This document shows, one piece after another, positions 15,718 through 23,186 of a stretch of DNA of 64,000 nucleotides. Location of the stretch: NCBI GenBank assembly GCA_029239785.1, contig JARBUG010000006.1:1-64000 (forward strand), written 5' to 3'. Source of the DNA: Symbiobacteriaceae bacterium (GTDB taxonomy: Bacteria > Bacillota > Sulfobacillia > Symbiobacteriales > Symbiobacteriaceae). Every line of letters starts with the position of its first letter. Position 1 is the first letter of the stretch. The notes under the pieces were generated by a model that worked only from the letters and a program-made list of their open reading frames with translations, had not been told where the DNA came from and ran no database searches. The position numbers and the translations under genes are program-made.

Positions 15718-16398
15718 TTACCAGTTCACCTCGACCGCGGTTCCCGCGGGCACCTTGGGGATTTGGACCATATGGTAGGGCTGCGTAAGCGCCTGGGTGA
15801 CCATGGCGCCGGGGCCGGGGGTTGTCTGCTGAACGGTCACCTTCAGCTTGCCGCCCGACACTTCGACGCCGGTGATTTCGATGCTGTGGCCGCCGGTGTT
15901 CTTCTCGCCCATGTACACGGCCAGGACGGAGTGCTGGGTGAAGTCCATGGCGGGCGCAGCGGGCGCCGGGACCTGGTGGGCGCTGAGCTGCTGCCAGTTT
16001 GAGCGCCAGGCTGCCTCGTCGGAGATGAGGACTGCCTTGCGTTCCCTAATGCCCGAGTAGGCGCCGCGCTGGAGCGAGGTAAAGGCGAGGGCCTGGCCCT
16101 GGGTGGGCGCAGCCACGACCGGGGCGGTGGGGGCCGGGGTTGTCGCACCCGGCGCCGGCGCTGTGGCGGGCAGTCCCGCATTGGCGGTGCCAGACGCCGA
16201 TGTGCCCGGCCGCTCCGGGGGCTTCGGGGCCGTCGGCGGCTGCACGGAGACCTGGGGAGGCGTCGGGCTCGGCTGCGGGGCCACTGTGGGGGCCGAAACG
16301 GGCGCATTGTTGGGCTCCGACCCCGGCAGAGCGGCGCCGCAGCCTGTCAGCAGCAGGACCGCCACCAGGGCGCCTGCCAAGCGGAAGCGCAGCATCAT
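15718..16398 (-). CDS. Lipoprotein with PrcB-like C-terminal domain
   Basis: A 226-residue lipoprotein: lipobox LLLTGC (Cys20), a Pro/Ala/Thr-rich low-complexity linker (about 25-105), then a ~110-residue PrcB_C-type domain (VLAVYMGEKNTGGHSIEITG, VPAGTAVEVNW). In spirochaetes PrcB belongs to a protease complex, but the isolated domain is widespread and its role here is unknown. It is anchored on the outer face of the membrane. ATG 16398 lies behind GACGAGGTGATG. Confidence 0.8.
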   Translation of the reverse strand: MMLRFRLAGALVAVLLLTGCGAALPGSEPNNAPVSAPTVAPQPSPTPPQVSVQPPTAPKPPERPGTSASGTANAGLPATAPAPGATTPAPTAPVVAAPTQGQALAFTSLQRGAYSGIRERKAVLISDEAAWRSNWQQLSAHQVPAPAAPAMDFTQHSVLAVYMGEKNTGGHSIEITGVEVSGGKLKVTVQQTTPGPGAMVTQALTQPYHMVQIPKVPAGTAVEVNW

Positions 16399-16509
16399 CG
16401 CACATCACCTCGTCCCTTTCGACGGATTGGTCTGCCTCTTTCGTTTCAGGATAACACACCCTGCGTGTATAATGGACGCGGTACATACTGGATGGGAAGT
16501 GAGCCTTGC

Positions 16510-17208
16510 TTGATCATCTTGCCACCGCGGCTGGCTGCGGCCGCGGCCTTTGTTCCCCCCGGCCAGCCTATGGCCGACATTGGGACCGACCATGCCTACC
16601 TGCCGGCGCACCTGGTTGATGCGGGCATCGTGCCCCGGGCCATCGCCGCTGACGTGCTGCCGGGGCCCCTGGAAGCGGCCAGGACGACGGTCCGGGAAAC
16701 GGGACTTACCGAGAAAATTGAGCTTCGCCTGGGCAACGGGCTGAAGGTCCTGACCCCCGGTGAAGTGGCCGCAGTCACCATCTGCGGCATGGGCGGCCCG
16801 CTGATCGCTGAGATCCTGGAAGCCGGACCGCTCGCGGGCGTGCAGCGGCTGGCGCTCCAGCCCATGGGCGGCGAGGAGACGCTGCGCCGCTGGCTGATGG
16901 AGCACGGCTGGTACATCACCGATGAAACGCTCGTGGAAGATGCCGGCCGCATTTACGTGGTAATGGCAGCCGAACCCGGCCACATGGACCTGACCTGGGC
17001 CGATGCCTTCCTGGGACCGCATCTGCTGCGAAAGGGCGGCCCCCTGCTGGCCCGGTACGCGGCCATTTTCCTGGAGCAGGCCAGGCGGGCTTACACCGGG
17101 GCCAGCCGCTCCGACCGCCCCGAGGCGCAGGTGCGGCGACAGGAACTGCAGATTCGCATCAACCTGCTGGAGGAGGTCATACGCGATGCCGAACGGCACG
17201 ATCGGTAA
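16510..17208 (+). CDS. trmK: tRNA (adenine(22)-N(1))-methyltransferase
   Basis: About 232 residues. PPRLAAAAAFVP then ADIGTDHAYLPAHLV is the TrmK start plus the SAM-binding motif. TICGMGGPLIAEIL and LQPMGGEETLRRWL continue the family pattern, and a helical C-terminal tail completes it. The enzyme methylates A22 of some tRNAs. TTG 16510 is chosen behind GGGAAGTGAGCC. Its end overlaps the start of the NIF3-family gene by 23 bases. The trmK-NIF3 pairing is common in Firmicutes and supports both calls. Confidence 0.9.
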   Translation: MIILPPRLAAAAAFVPPGQPMADIGTDHAYLPAHLVDAGIVPRAIAADVLPGPLEAARTTVRETGLTEKIELRLGNGLKVLTPGEVAAVTICGMGGPLIAEILEAGPLAGVQRLALQPMGGEETLRRWLMEHGWYITDETLVEDAGRIYVVMAAEPGHMDLTWADAFLGPHLLRKGGPLLARYAAIFLEQARRAYTGASRSDRPEAQVRRQELQIRINLLEEVIRDAERHDR

Positions 17209-18307
17209 AATCGCCGGCTATATCGAAGAGCTTGCCCCGCTGGCCTGGGCCGAATCCTGGGACAACGTTGGCCTGCAAGTTGGCGACCCGGCCCGCCCGG
17301 CCAGCCGCATCCTCGTCGCCCTGGAACTGACCGGGGGTGTGGTGGAGGAGGCGATTGCCGCCCGCGCGGACCTGATCGTCGTCCATCATCCTGCCATATT
17401 CAAGCCGTGGAAGGCGATTCGCTTCGACACCCCGGGCGGCCAGCGGGTCGAGCGGCTCGTGAAGGCGGGCATCGGGCTGTATGCGGCTCATACCAACCTC
17501 GACCAGGCGCTGGGCGGCACCAACGACACATTGGCGGCCCTGGCCGGGCTGAGCCATCACGAAGTGCTGATGCCCCTTGGCGAGGAGAAGTACGTCAAGT
17601 TGGTCGTCTTTGTGCCAAAGGGCCACGAGGATGCGGTGCGGGCGGCCCTCGCCAGGGCGGGCGCCGGCCACATCGGGAACTACAGCCACTGCACCTTCCA
17701 GACGCCGGGGACCGGTACGTTCCTGCCCCTGGATGGCACCAGGCCTTTCATCGGGCAGCAGGGGCGGCTGGAGTACGCGGAGGAATTGCGCCTGGAGACG
17801 ATCATCCCCGAAAGCGGCGTGAGGAAGGCCGTGCAGGCCATGATCGGCGCCCACCCCTATGAGGAAGTGGCGTACGACCTGTACCCGCTGGCCAACCCGG
17901 GGCGAAGCCGGGGGCACGGACGGATTGGGCGGCTGGCGGCGCCGGTGACGCTTGAGGAGCTGGTCGGTCGGCTGAAGCACGCCCTGGGCATCCCGCATCT
18001 GCGGGTGGTGGGTGACCTGGGGCGCCAGGTACAGCAGATAGCGGTGGGCGCCGGTTCCGGCGGGATGCTGATTCCCGTGGCCGCCGGGCGTGGCGCCGAC
18101 GTGCTGATTACGGGCGACGTCGATTACCACGACGCCCAGGACGCGGCCGATGCCGGCCTGGCCGTGATCGACGTGGGACATTACAACTCGGAAGTGATTG
18201 TGGTGCCGCCCCTGGCCCGGTATCTCCGGGAGAAGCTTGCGCAGGACGGTCTGGAGGCCGAAGTCCTGGAAGCCCAGGCCGGTCGGGATCCCTTCCTGTT
18301 CGTCTAA
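17186..18307 (+). CDS. NIF3 / GTP cyclohydrolase I type 2-like protein
   Basis: A 373-residue NIF3 (YqfO-type) protein. Metal-site motifs VVHHPAIFK, YAAHTNLDQALGGTND and DVGHYNSEV are present, and the PII-like insert carries GAHPYEEVAYDLYPL. It is annotated in many genomes as Nif3-like dinuclear metal centre hexameric protein; cyclohydrolase activity has been shown only for some members. ATG 17186 follows GGAGGAGGT inside the end of trmK. Confidence 0.9.
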   Translation: MPNGTIGKIAGYIEELAPLAWAESWDNVGLQVGDPARPASRILVALELTGGVVEEAIAARADLIVVHHPAIFKPWKAIRFDTPGGQRVERLVKAGIGLYAAHTNLDQALGGTNDTLAALAGLSHHEVLMPLGEEKYVKLVVFVPKGHEDAVRAALARAGAGHIGNYSHCTFQTPGTGTFLPLDGTRPFIGQQGRLEYAEELRLETIIPESGVRKAVQAMIGAHPYEEVAYDLYPLANPGRSRGHGRIGRLAAPVTLEELVGRLKHALGIPHLRVVGDLGRQVQQIAVGAGSGGMLIPVAAGRGADVLITGDVDYHDAQDAADAGLAVIDVGHYNSEVIVVPPLARYLREKLAQDGLEAEVLEAQAGRDPFLFV

Positions 18308-18329
18308 ACTCATACCTGGGAGGATCACC

Positions 18330-19262
18330 GTGACCGAAGCATTACTCGAACTACAAAACCTGGTCGTACTGCGGCACACGGACCCGACGGGATTCTTCGG
18401 ACTGTGGGGCGCCCGCCCCGTGCGGGCCCTGGACGGCGTCAGCCTGACGCTGCGCCGGGGCGAAACACTGGGCATTATGGGGGGCGCCGGCGGCGGAAAG
18501 ACGACGCTGGCCGAGGCGGCGACCCTGCGCCGGGCGCCGGACCGGGGGCGCATCCTCTTTGAGGGCCGCGACGTCACCTCTATTCGCGGCGGCGAGAAGG
18601 ATAAGCTGCAGCGCCGTCTGCAGATGATCCGGCAGGATGCCCGGGAGAGCCTGGAGATGGATCAGCCCGTGGGCAAGCAGTTTCGTGACCGCATGAAGCA
18701 GTATGGGCTGAACGATCCCGACAGCCGCATCCGGCGGGCGCTGGAACAGGTGGAGTTGGGGGCCGAGTTTGCCGACCGGACGCCCTTGCAAATGTCGGGC
18801 GGGCAGCAGCAGCGGGTGGCCATTGCCCGGGCGCTGGCGCTCAACCCGATCATGGTGGCGGCAGACGAGCCCGTCAGCGGCGTCGACCCACACTTGCAGC
18901 GGGATATGCTGACCATGCTGGAGCGGGTCCAGAAGCAGCAGAACCTGACGTACCTGCTGATTTCCCAGGAGCGGAAGACGATTGCACGCCTGGCCCACCG
19001 GGTGGCCGTGCTAGACTCGGGTCGGCTCTACGAAACGGGGCTGGCGGAGAAGGTCCTGACGGAGGCGAAGCATCCCTACAGCCGGCTCTTCCTGGGCCTG
19101 GAGCCGGGGGAGATCCCCTTTGAAGAAGACCGGGTTGGCAAGGTGATTTCCGGCTGCCCGTTTGCCGGGACATGCCCGGCTGTCACCGCACGGTGCCGGA
19201 CGGAAATGCCCGCCGCCCGGGAAGTGGGCGCTGGCCACCAGGTAGCATGCCACGCCATATGA
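18330..19262 (+). CDS. Orphan ABC ATPase of the oligopeptide (OppF/DppF) type
   Basis: A 310-residue ATP-binding subunit: Walker A GGAGGGKTT, signature MSGGQQQRVAIARAL, Walker B/D-loop VAADEPVSGVD. The C-terminal extension (HPYSRLFLGLEPGE... GCPFAGTCP...CRTEMP) is the oligo_HPY-type tail of peptide importers, with several cysteines. No permease or binding protein is near, so its partners must be encoded elsewhere or it is a relic. GTG 18330 has GGGAGGATCACC upstream. It lies 22 bases after the NIF3-family gene and is closed by a terminator. Confidence 0.85.
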   Translation: MTEALLELQNLVVLRHTDPTGFFGLWGARPVRALDGVSLTLRRGETLGIMGGAGGGKTTLAEAATLRRAPDRGRILFEGRDVTSIRGGEKDKLQRRLQMIRQDARESLEMDQPVGKQFRDRMKQYGLNDPDSRIRRALEQVELGAEFADRTPLQMSGGQQQRVAIARALALNPIMVAADEPVSGVDPHLQRDMLTMLERVQKQQNLTYLLISQERKTIARLAHRVAVLDSGRLYETGLAEKVLTEAKHPYSRLFLGLEPGEIPFEEDRVGKVISGCPFAGTCPAVTARCRTEMPAAREVGAGHQVACHAI

Positions 19263-19269
19263 AAGCGTC

Positions 19270-19305
19270 GCCCCCGGGGACCCGAATGGTTCCGGGGGCG
19301 TTTTT
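19270..19305 (+). terminator. Terminator of the trmK-NIF3-ABC operon
   Basis: CGCCCCCGG pairs with CCGGGGGCG across a 13-14 base loop, followed by TTTTT. The T-run merges into the palindrome at 19303. Confidence 0.8.
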
Positions 19306-19319
19306 CGCTCACGGCGAAA
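19303..19319 (+). promoter_or_regulatory. Palindrome TTTCGC-N5-GCGAAA upstream of the radical-SAM-like gene
   Basis: TTTCGC (19303-19308), TCACG, GCGAAA (19314-19319). It lies just before a possible promoter (TTGCCA near 19329, TACGCT 17 bases later), a good position for an operator. Same element as at 9220 and 9423. Confidence 0.45.
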
Positions 19320-19390
19320 CTCTGTGTTGCCAATACTGGTAAAATATGGTACGCTGGTAGCGAAAAGAGACGCAAACGGGGGGCTGTCGC

Positions 19391-20191
19391 ATGAATGCCG
19401 AAACACTGTTGCTGGTATTGCCCAGTGTTCAGGATTCCGCGGGCGGGGGACTGACCCTCAATCAGTGGGGTAACATGCTCGACCAGTTTGCCGGGCAAGG
19501 CGGGCGTGAACTGCTGCTCGGCGGCGCTGAGCCGCTAGCGTTCCCCGGCTTTTGGGTGCTGGTCCGCCGGGGCATCAAGGCCAAACTCCCCCGGGTCACG
19601 GCCTACCTGAGCGGCGCCCTTTTGGAGCCGTGGGTCATGCGTACGCTGGTGGAAAGCGGTATTCATCTGCTGGTCGCGCTGGACGGTCTCCAGCCTGAAA
19701 AGCACGACGCCATGCACGGCCCCGGCAGCCATGCGCGGGCCATGGCCGCAATCGAAACCTTCCTGAACCAGGGGCTTTCCGCACGCCTGGGCATTCTTGC
19801 CACCGCAACGGAACTGAACCGGGCAGACCTGCCTGTGCTGGCAGCCTGGGCGGCCGGCCGCGGCCTCTCCCGGGTCGTTTGGACCTGCGTGCCCGACGGC
19901 GGCTGGCCATCCGAGCAACTCAAGGCGCTGCGCCTTTCGCCCCAGGCGAAAATGGAGCTGGCCGAACAAATGCATGCCGTAGCCCGGGGCGTGGCTGCCA
20001 CTACCTACGTGGGCCCCCTGGACATGCTGGAAGATGCGGCCCTCTTCCCCGGCTGCTCGCCGTTGCTGCGCGTCGCAAACCATGGCGAGGCGTCGTGGGG
20101 CTTCTCGGGCGATGGTGGGTACGCCGGCAACCTCAAGTGGACCGGCCTTGCCGACCTGCTCAGCCGGAACGCCCAGGCCGCAGGCGATTGA
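19391..20191 (+). CDS. Radical-SAM-like protein lacking the CxxxCxxC cluster motif
   Basis: A 266-residue protein. The stretch LLLGGAEPLAFPGFWVLVRR, then LVALDGLQPEKHDAMHGPGS and RLGILATATELNRADLPVLA, follows the MoaA/PqqE radical-SAM barrel order (GGEPL; SLDG...HD..RG.GS; N...L). The N-terminal CxxxCxxC that binds the 4Fe-4S cluster is absent; only two Cys occur in the whole protein (VWTCVPDG and PGCSPLL). It is probably catalytically dead or repurposed. It starts a run with a GNAT and a small exported peptide. I chose ATG 19391; a GGGGGG-rich ribosome site precedes it. Confidence 0.6.
   Translation: MNAETLLLVLPSVQDSAGGGLTLNQWGNMLDQFAGQGGRELLLGGAEPLAFPGFWVLVRRGIKAKLPRVTAYLSGALLEPWVMRTLVESGIHLLVALDGLQPEKHDAMHGPGSHARAMAAIETFLNQGLSARLGILATATELNRADLPVLAAWAAGRGLSRVVWTCVPDGGWPSEQLKALRLSPQAKMELAEQMHAVARGVAATTYVGPLDMLEDAALFPGCSPLLRVANHGEASWGFSGDGGYAGNLKWTGLADLLSRNAQAAGD
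19935..19951 (+). promoter_or_regulatory. Fourth TTTCGC-N5-GCGAAA palindrome, inside the radical-SAM-like gene
   Basis: TTTCGC (19935-19940), CCCAG, GCGAAA (19946-19951), within codons for LSPQAK. Being coding, it may be coincidental, but it matches the other three copies exactly in arms and spacing. Confidence 0.3.
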
Positions 20192-20250
20192 CCCTCCGCC
20201 CGCCCTGCGCTACGCTGGCAATAGCCCAGCAGCAAGGGAGACGGCACTAC

Positions 20251-21066
20251 ATGGAGCAACATCTACGCCTGGAGAATCACTGGCTTGCCTGCATGGCGGC
20301 GGCCGGGGGCGGCGCCCGGGTCACCCGCATCGTCGGAGGTATGACGGTCGCCAACCCGCACATTGCCGGCCTGGCATTTAACTTTATCGCTCTGCGTGGG
20401 GGTCAGCCGGCCAGGCTGCCCGCAGTGCTTGAAATCGGTGGGACGCTGCTCGCAGCTTGTGGGCGGCCTCCCGCCGTTTTCCTTTCGCCAGCCTCCGGCG
20501 ATATGGTCCAGTTGGGCGCCGCCCTCACCGACCTGGGCTGGCGAAGGCTGGTGCAACAGTCGGTGCTCGTGCGGCCATTGAGTCCGGCTGACCGGCTTGA
20601 GGTGAGCGGGGGCGCCATATCAGTTGAGTCCGTGACGCCCGACCTGGTTCCCCTGTGGTCACGGACGCTGGTTGAGGCCTACGGCGTGGACCCCATTACT
20701 GCGGAAGCGCTGACAGAGGCGTGGGAATCGGTTCTGCGGTCGCCTGGCGAAGGCGCCCGGTCGTTGGGCTGTTTGGCCAGGCTGGACGGGCGCCCCGCCG
20801 GCACCGGACTGCTCTGGATGCAAAGCGGCACTGCGGGGCTCTATTGCGGAGCCGTTATGCCGGAGCACCGGCGGCAGGGCATTCATCGCGCCACTGTCCA
20901 CTACCGGCTGTCAGCTGCCGCTGCCGCCGGCTGTACTGCTGCCACCCTCCAGACTGAAGCCGGATCACCGGTCGAGCGGCTCTGTACAGGCGAACTGGGT
21001 TTCTCGGTGGCCTACCGGCGGGAACTCTGGGCCCCGTCGCACCCCGGTAATCTCGCGGCATTGTGA
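20251..21066 (+). CDS. GNAT-family N-acetyltransferase
   Basis: A 271-residue protein. The C-terminal half shows the acetyl-CoA-binding pattern of GNATs: GLYCGAVMPEHRRQGIHRAT followed by an Ala-rich helix and LQTEAGSPVERLCTGELGFSV. The N-terminal half is a diverged domain typical of two-domain GNATs. The acceptor is unknown. ATG 20251 has AAGGGAGACGG upstream, 59 bases after the radical-SAM-like gene, so the two are probably cotranscribed. Its stop codon overlaps the first DnaA-like box of the cluster downstream. Confidence 0.8.
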   Translation: MEQHLRLENHWLACMAAAGGGARVTRIVGGMTVANPHIAGLAFNFIALRGGQPARLPAVLEIGGTLLAACGRPPAVFLSPASGDMVQLGAALTDLGWRRLVQQSVLVRPLSPADRLEVSGGAISVESVTPDLVPLWSRTLVEAYGVDPITAEALTEAWESVLRSPGEGARSLGCLARLDGRPAGTGLLWMQSGTAGLYCGAVMPEHRRQGIHRATVHYRLSAAAAAGCTAATLQTEAGSPVERLCTGELGFSVAYRRELWAPSHPGNLAAL

Positions 21067-21156
21067 ATAAGTTGTTCACATCCTGTGGGTAGCGTTGTGG
21101 ATTGCTGGCCAACCATGGGGGTAGCTTCGGGTCGTCTGTGGATATCTTGTGGGTAC
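21062..21156 (+). other. Cluster of DnaA-box-like sequences
   Basis: Within 95 bases there are six 9-mers close to the DnaA box (TTATNCACA, or TGTGNATAA on the other strand): TGTGAATAA (21062, exact), TTGTTCACA (21072, one mismatch, opposite orientation), TGTGGGTAG (21084), TGTGGATTG (21096), TGTGGATAT (21137, one mismatch) and TGTGGGTAC (21148). Five point the same way. DnaA-box clusters away from oriC are known in Bacillus, where they bind DnaA and influence initiation or transcription. No dnaA or dnaN is nearby, so this is not obviously the origin. Confidence 0.5.
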
Positions 21157-21279
21157 TTTTTCAGGAGGTATTTTCCATTTTATGTAGAACAACATATACA
21201 GGAGGTGAATTCCATAACTGGCTTAGTTTGCTGCTCCTGGTGGGGAATCTCATAATCGATATTGAGGAGGAAACATGGT

Positions 21280-21429
21280 ATGGGTAAGGTCTCCAAGGCA
21301 CTGATCGTATTGGTGCTGGCCAGTCTGTTGGTCGCAGTAATGACCGGACCCGCCCTCGCCCTGGACAACAGCGCGCTGGCCTGCTGGAACAACTGCGGCG
21401 TCGGTGGGGGCGGCACAAAACTCGATTAA
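21280..21429 (+). CDS. 49-residue Sec-exported peptide with a CWNNC motif
   Basis: ATG 21280 lies nine bases after GAGGAGG (an ATG at 21275 opens only a nine-codon frame). A clear signal peptide (MGKVSKALIVLV... ending GPALA) is followed by about 22 residues: LDNSALACWNNCGVGGGG and a short tail, TKLD. The two Cys could form a small disulfide ring. Its size and architecture match the exported peptide at 9251-9409 though the mature parts differ. It lies downstream of the GNAT gene and the DnaA-like boxes and has its own terminator. Signal peptide, bacteriocin or surface peptide are all possible. Confidence 0.65.
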   Translation: MGKVSKALIVLVLASLLVAVMTGPALALDNSALACWNNCGVGGGGTKLD

Positions 21430-21446
21430 GTGATGCGAGGAGCAGA

Positions 21447-21475
21447 AGTGGGCCGTCCACGCAGGGCGGTCCACT
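21447..21475 (+). terminator. Terminator of the CWNNC peptide gene
   Basis: AGTGG...CCACT (21447-21451 with 21471-21475) plus an inner CCG/CGG pairing, followed by a pyrimidine-rich tail, CTATTTCTTTC. Confidence 0.6.
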
Positions 21476-21493
21476 CTATTTCTTTCTATTTCC

Positions 21494-21521
21494 TTTTGGC
21501 CTTGTTGAAATTCCGGGTATG
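21494..21521 (+). promoter_or_regulatory. Promoter of the ROK kinase gene
   Basis: TTGGCC (21494-21499), 16-base spacer, TATGAT (21516-21521), about 60 bases before the start codon. Confidence 0.5.
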
Positions 21522-21583
21522 ATATGGGGAAGGGAGTAACGATGCCTGTGGCGAACAAGCGAGGGAGGAGGAGGTGACCGGCT

Positions 21584-22588
21584 GTGGTTTACCTCGGGAT
21601 TGATATTGGCGGAACCGGCATTAAGGCAGCTCTCGTAGATGAGAAGGGGCATATTCTGCAGCATGCGGAGACACCCACTCGGGCGTCAGAAGGCGCTTCC
21701 GCTGTTCTGAACCGGGTTGAGCACCTCGCCACCTCGCTGATGACCCGGGCACATACGCCTGTCACGGCGTGCGGCGTTGGCTCTGCGGGGCGCATCGATC
21801 ATCGGCGCGGTTATGTGGTGTTTGCCAGCGGCAACCTGCCTGGGTGGACAGGACAGCCGCTCGGAGCGGAACTTCAGCTCCGGCTGGGCATGCCCACGGT
21901 CGTTGATAACGACGTGAATGTGGCAGCAATTGCCGAGGGATGGGTTGGGTCAGCCCGGGGCACAGGCAATTACCTGATGCTGACCCTGGGCACGGGCGTA
22001 GGCGGTGCGGTTGTCCTTGGCGGCAGACTGTGGCGCGGCGCCCGCTCGGGAGCGGGCGAGGTCGGGCATATGGCCCTGTTTCCGGGCGGGCAGGAGTGCA
22101 ACTGCGGCGGCAAGGGGTGCGCGGAACAGTACGTATCAGCCAAAGCGCTGACCCGGCGTGCTAACGAACACCTGGACAAGGTCCACCCGTTCCGGGGCAT
22201 CCGCGAAGTGCTCAGCGCAGCCGAAAAGGGTAATCCCATGCGGCGGGAAGCGGCCCGGAAGGGCGTTGAACGATTCACGGCCGATCTGGCTCTGTTTCTG
22301 ATGAATCTGCAGCAGGCCTTTGACCCTCAGATTCTGGTGGTTGGGGGCGGCATTGTTCGGCTGGGATATTGGTGGGACCGTTTGCTTGAGCAGGTGGCAC
22401 GGGAATGCCGGCCGCGGTCGCTTACGATTCGGCTGAAGCGGGCCCACTGCGGCCCCCTGGCCGGGGTTGTTGGCGCCGCCCGCCTCGCCATGCTATCGCG
22501 GGGCAGGGTGGAAAAGAGCGCCGGTCCGTTGGTTATTGAGGCGGCGTTGGAAGAGAATATGCCTGCATATGAGGACATGGAAGTATGA
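21584..22588 (+). CDS. ROK-family sugar kinase (glucokinase-like)
   Basis: A 334-residue ROK protein: ATP-binding start LGIDIGGTGIKAALVD, catalytic Asp in VVDNDVNVAAIAE, GTGVGGAVV, and the zinc signature CNCGGKGCAEQYVS. No DNA-binding N-terminus, so a kinase rather than a repressor. It phosphorylates a hexose such as glucose or an N-acylated amino sugar. GTG 21584 lies behind GGAGGAGGAGGTGA. Its position just upstream of amino-sugar recycling genes makes ManNAc or GlcNAc a possible substrate, but this is not decided by sequence. Confidence 0.88.
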   Translation: MVYLGIDIGGTGIKAALVDEKGHILQHAETPTRASEGASAVLNRVEHLATSLMTRAHTPVTACGVGSAGRIDHRRGYVVFASGNLPGWTGQPLGAELQLRLGMPTVVDNDVNVAAIAEGWVGSARGTGNYLMLTLGTGVGGAVVLGGRLWRGARSGAGEVGHMALFPGGQECNCGGKGCAEQYVSAKALTRRANEHLDKVHPFRGIREVLSAAEKGNPMRREAARKGVERFTADLALFLMNLQQAFDPQILVVGGGIVRLGYWWDRLLEQVARECRPRSLTIRLKRAHCGPLAGVVGAARLAMLSRGRVEKSAGPLVIEAALEENMPAYEDMEV

Positions 22589-22593
22589 GAAGA

Positions 22594-22624
22594 GCAGGGG
22601 GCGCAATTGCGGCCCCCTGCTTTT
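22594..22624 (+). terminator. Terminator of the ROK kinase gene
   Basis: GCAGGGGGC (22594-22602) pairs with GCCCCCTGC (22612-22620), followed by TTTTG. Confidence 0.85.
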
Positions 22625-22643
22625 GTTGACGTATGGTTTTAGC

Positions 22644-23000
22644 TTAGCGGGTCGTGCCCGTACGCTTGCGGGCGGCGGCGTTTGGGTCCGACCGGTGGTT
22701 CAGGAAGTCGCGCATGTTGCGGTGGAGCTCCTCCGTTTCGGAAATAGGCCGAACGGTGATGCCCTTGTCGCGCTTGGCAGTGCGCACCAGCTGCTGGACT
22801 TCGGCCCAGCCGGCGAGCAGGGCGGAACGCCCGAGGTCAAGCTCCTCCAAGGAGGTGGCCTCCTGGATTTGCAGTTCCGCCATGCGGATGCGGGTGAGTG
22901 CATCGCGCATCATTTGGTGGTAGTCGGGTCGGTCTCTCGGGACAACGCCCGTTTCCTTGCTGAACCCCAGCGCCCCCAGCGCTCGACGGAATACCGACAC
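22644..23000 (-). CDS. Conserved-looking protein of unknown function
   Basis: A 118-residue, mainly helical protein from GTG 23000 (GGGGGGG about six bases upstream). Motifs are RPDYHQMMRDALTRIRMAE and EELDLGRSALLAGWAEVQQL. It has no cysteine and no membrane segment; the C-terminus is basic (NAAARKRTGTTR). I recognise no family; the helix pattern suggests a small coiled coil. It stands alone, converging on the ROK terminator. Confidence 0.6.
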   Translation of the reverse strand: MSVFRRALGALGFSKETGVVPRDRPDYHQMMRDALTRIRMAELQIQEATSLEELDLGRSALLAGWAEVQQLVRTAKRDKGITVRPISETEELHRNMRDFLNHRSDPNAAARKRTGTTR

Positions 23001-23101
23001 TTGAACCCCCCCGTTTCGTGTCGCACCTGCATCTTCTAATACGTACTCCCCCCGGTTTTGGTTCTAGGGTGAAACGCAACTCTTTTGATCAACCTTTTGC
23101 C

Positions 23102-23175
23102 TTGCCTGGGGGCGCAGTTTCTGTTATAAGAGTGGTATAGACAACTTTACCACCAGACCACTGGTCTCGATCAGG
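23102..23175 (+). promoter_or_regulatory. Promoter and NagR-like operators of the amino-sugar recycling operon
   Basis: Promoter: TTGCCT (23102-23107), 17 bases, TATAAG (23125-23130). Two 16-base sites resemble the DasR/NagR consensus A[CG]TGGTCTAGACCA[CG]T: AGTGGTATAGACAACT (23131-23146, 14 matches), over the expected transcription start, and ACTGGTCTCGATCAGG (23160-23175, 13 matches), just before the first gene. The operon's own GntR-family regulator is the likely ligand. Confidence 0.6.
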
Positions 23176-23186
23176 GAGGGCTTCGT

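Noticed and set aside
21062-21156. Replication origin
   Set aside because: No dnaA, dnaN, gyrase or rpmH genes nearby and no AT-rich unwinding region; kept only as a DnaA-box-like cluster.
21102-21287. A 61-codon frame overlapping the start of the CWNNC peptide gene
   Set aside because: Starts at a TTG without a good ribosome site and runs through the DnaA-like boxes. Two AGGAGG motifs inside it point to other possible short leaders, but none has a convincing start.
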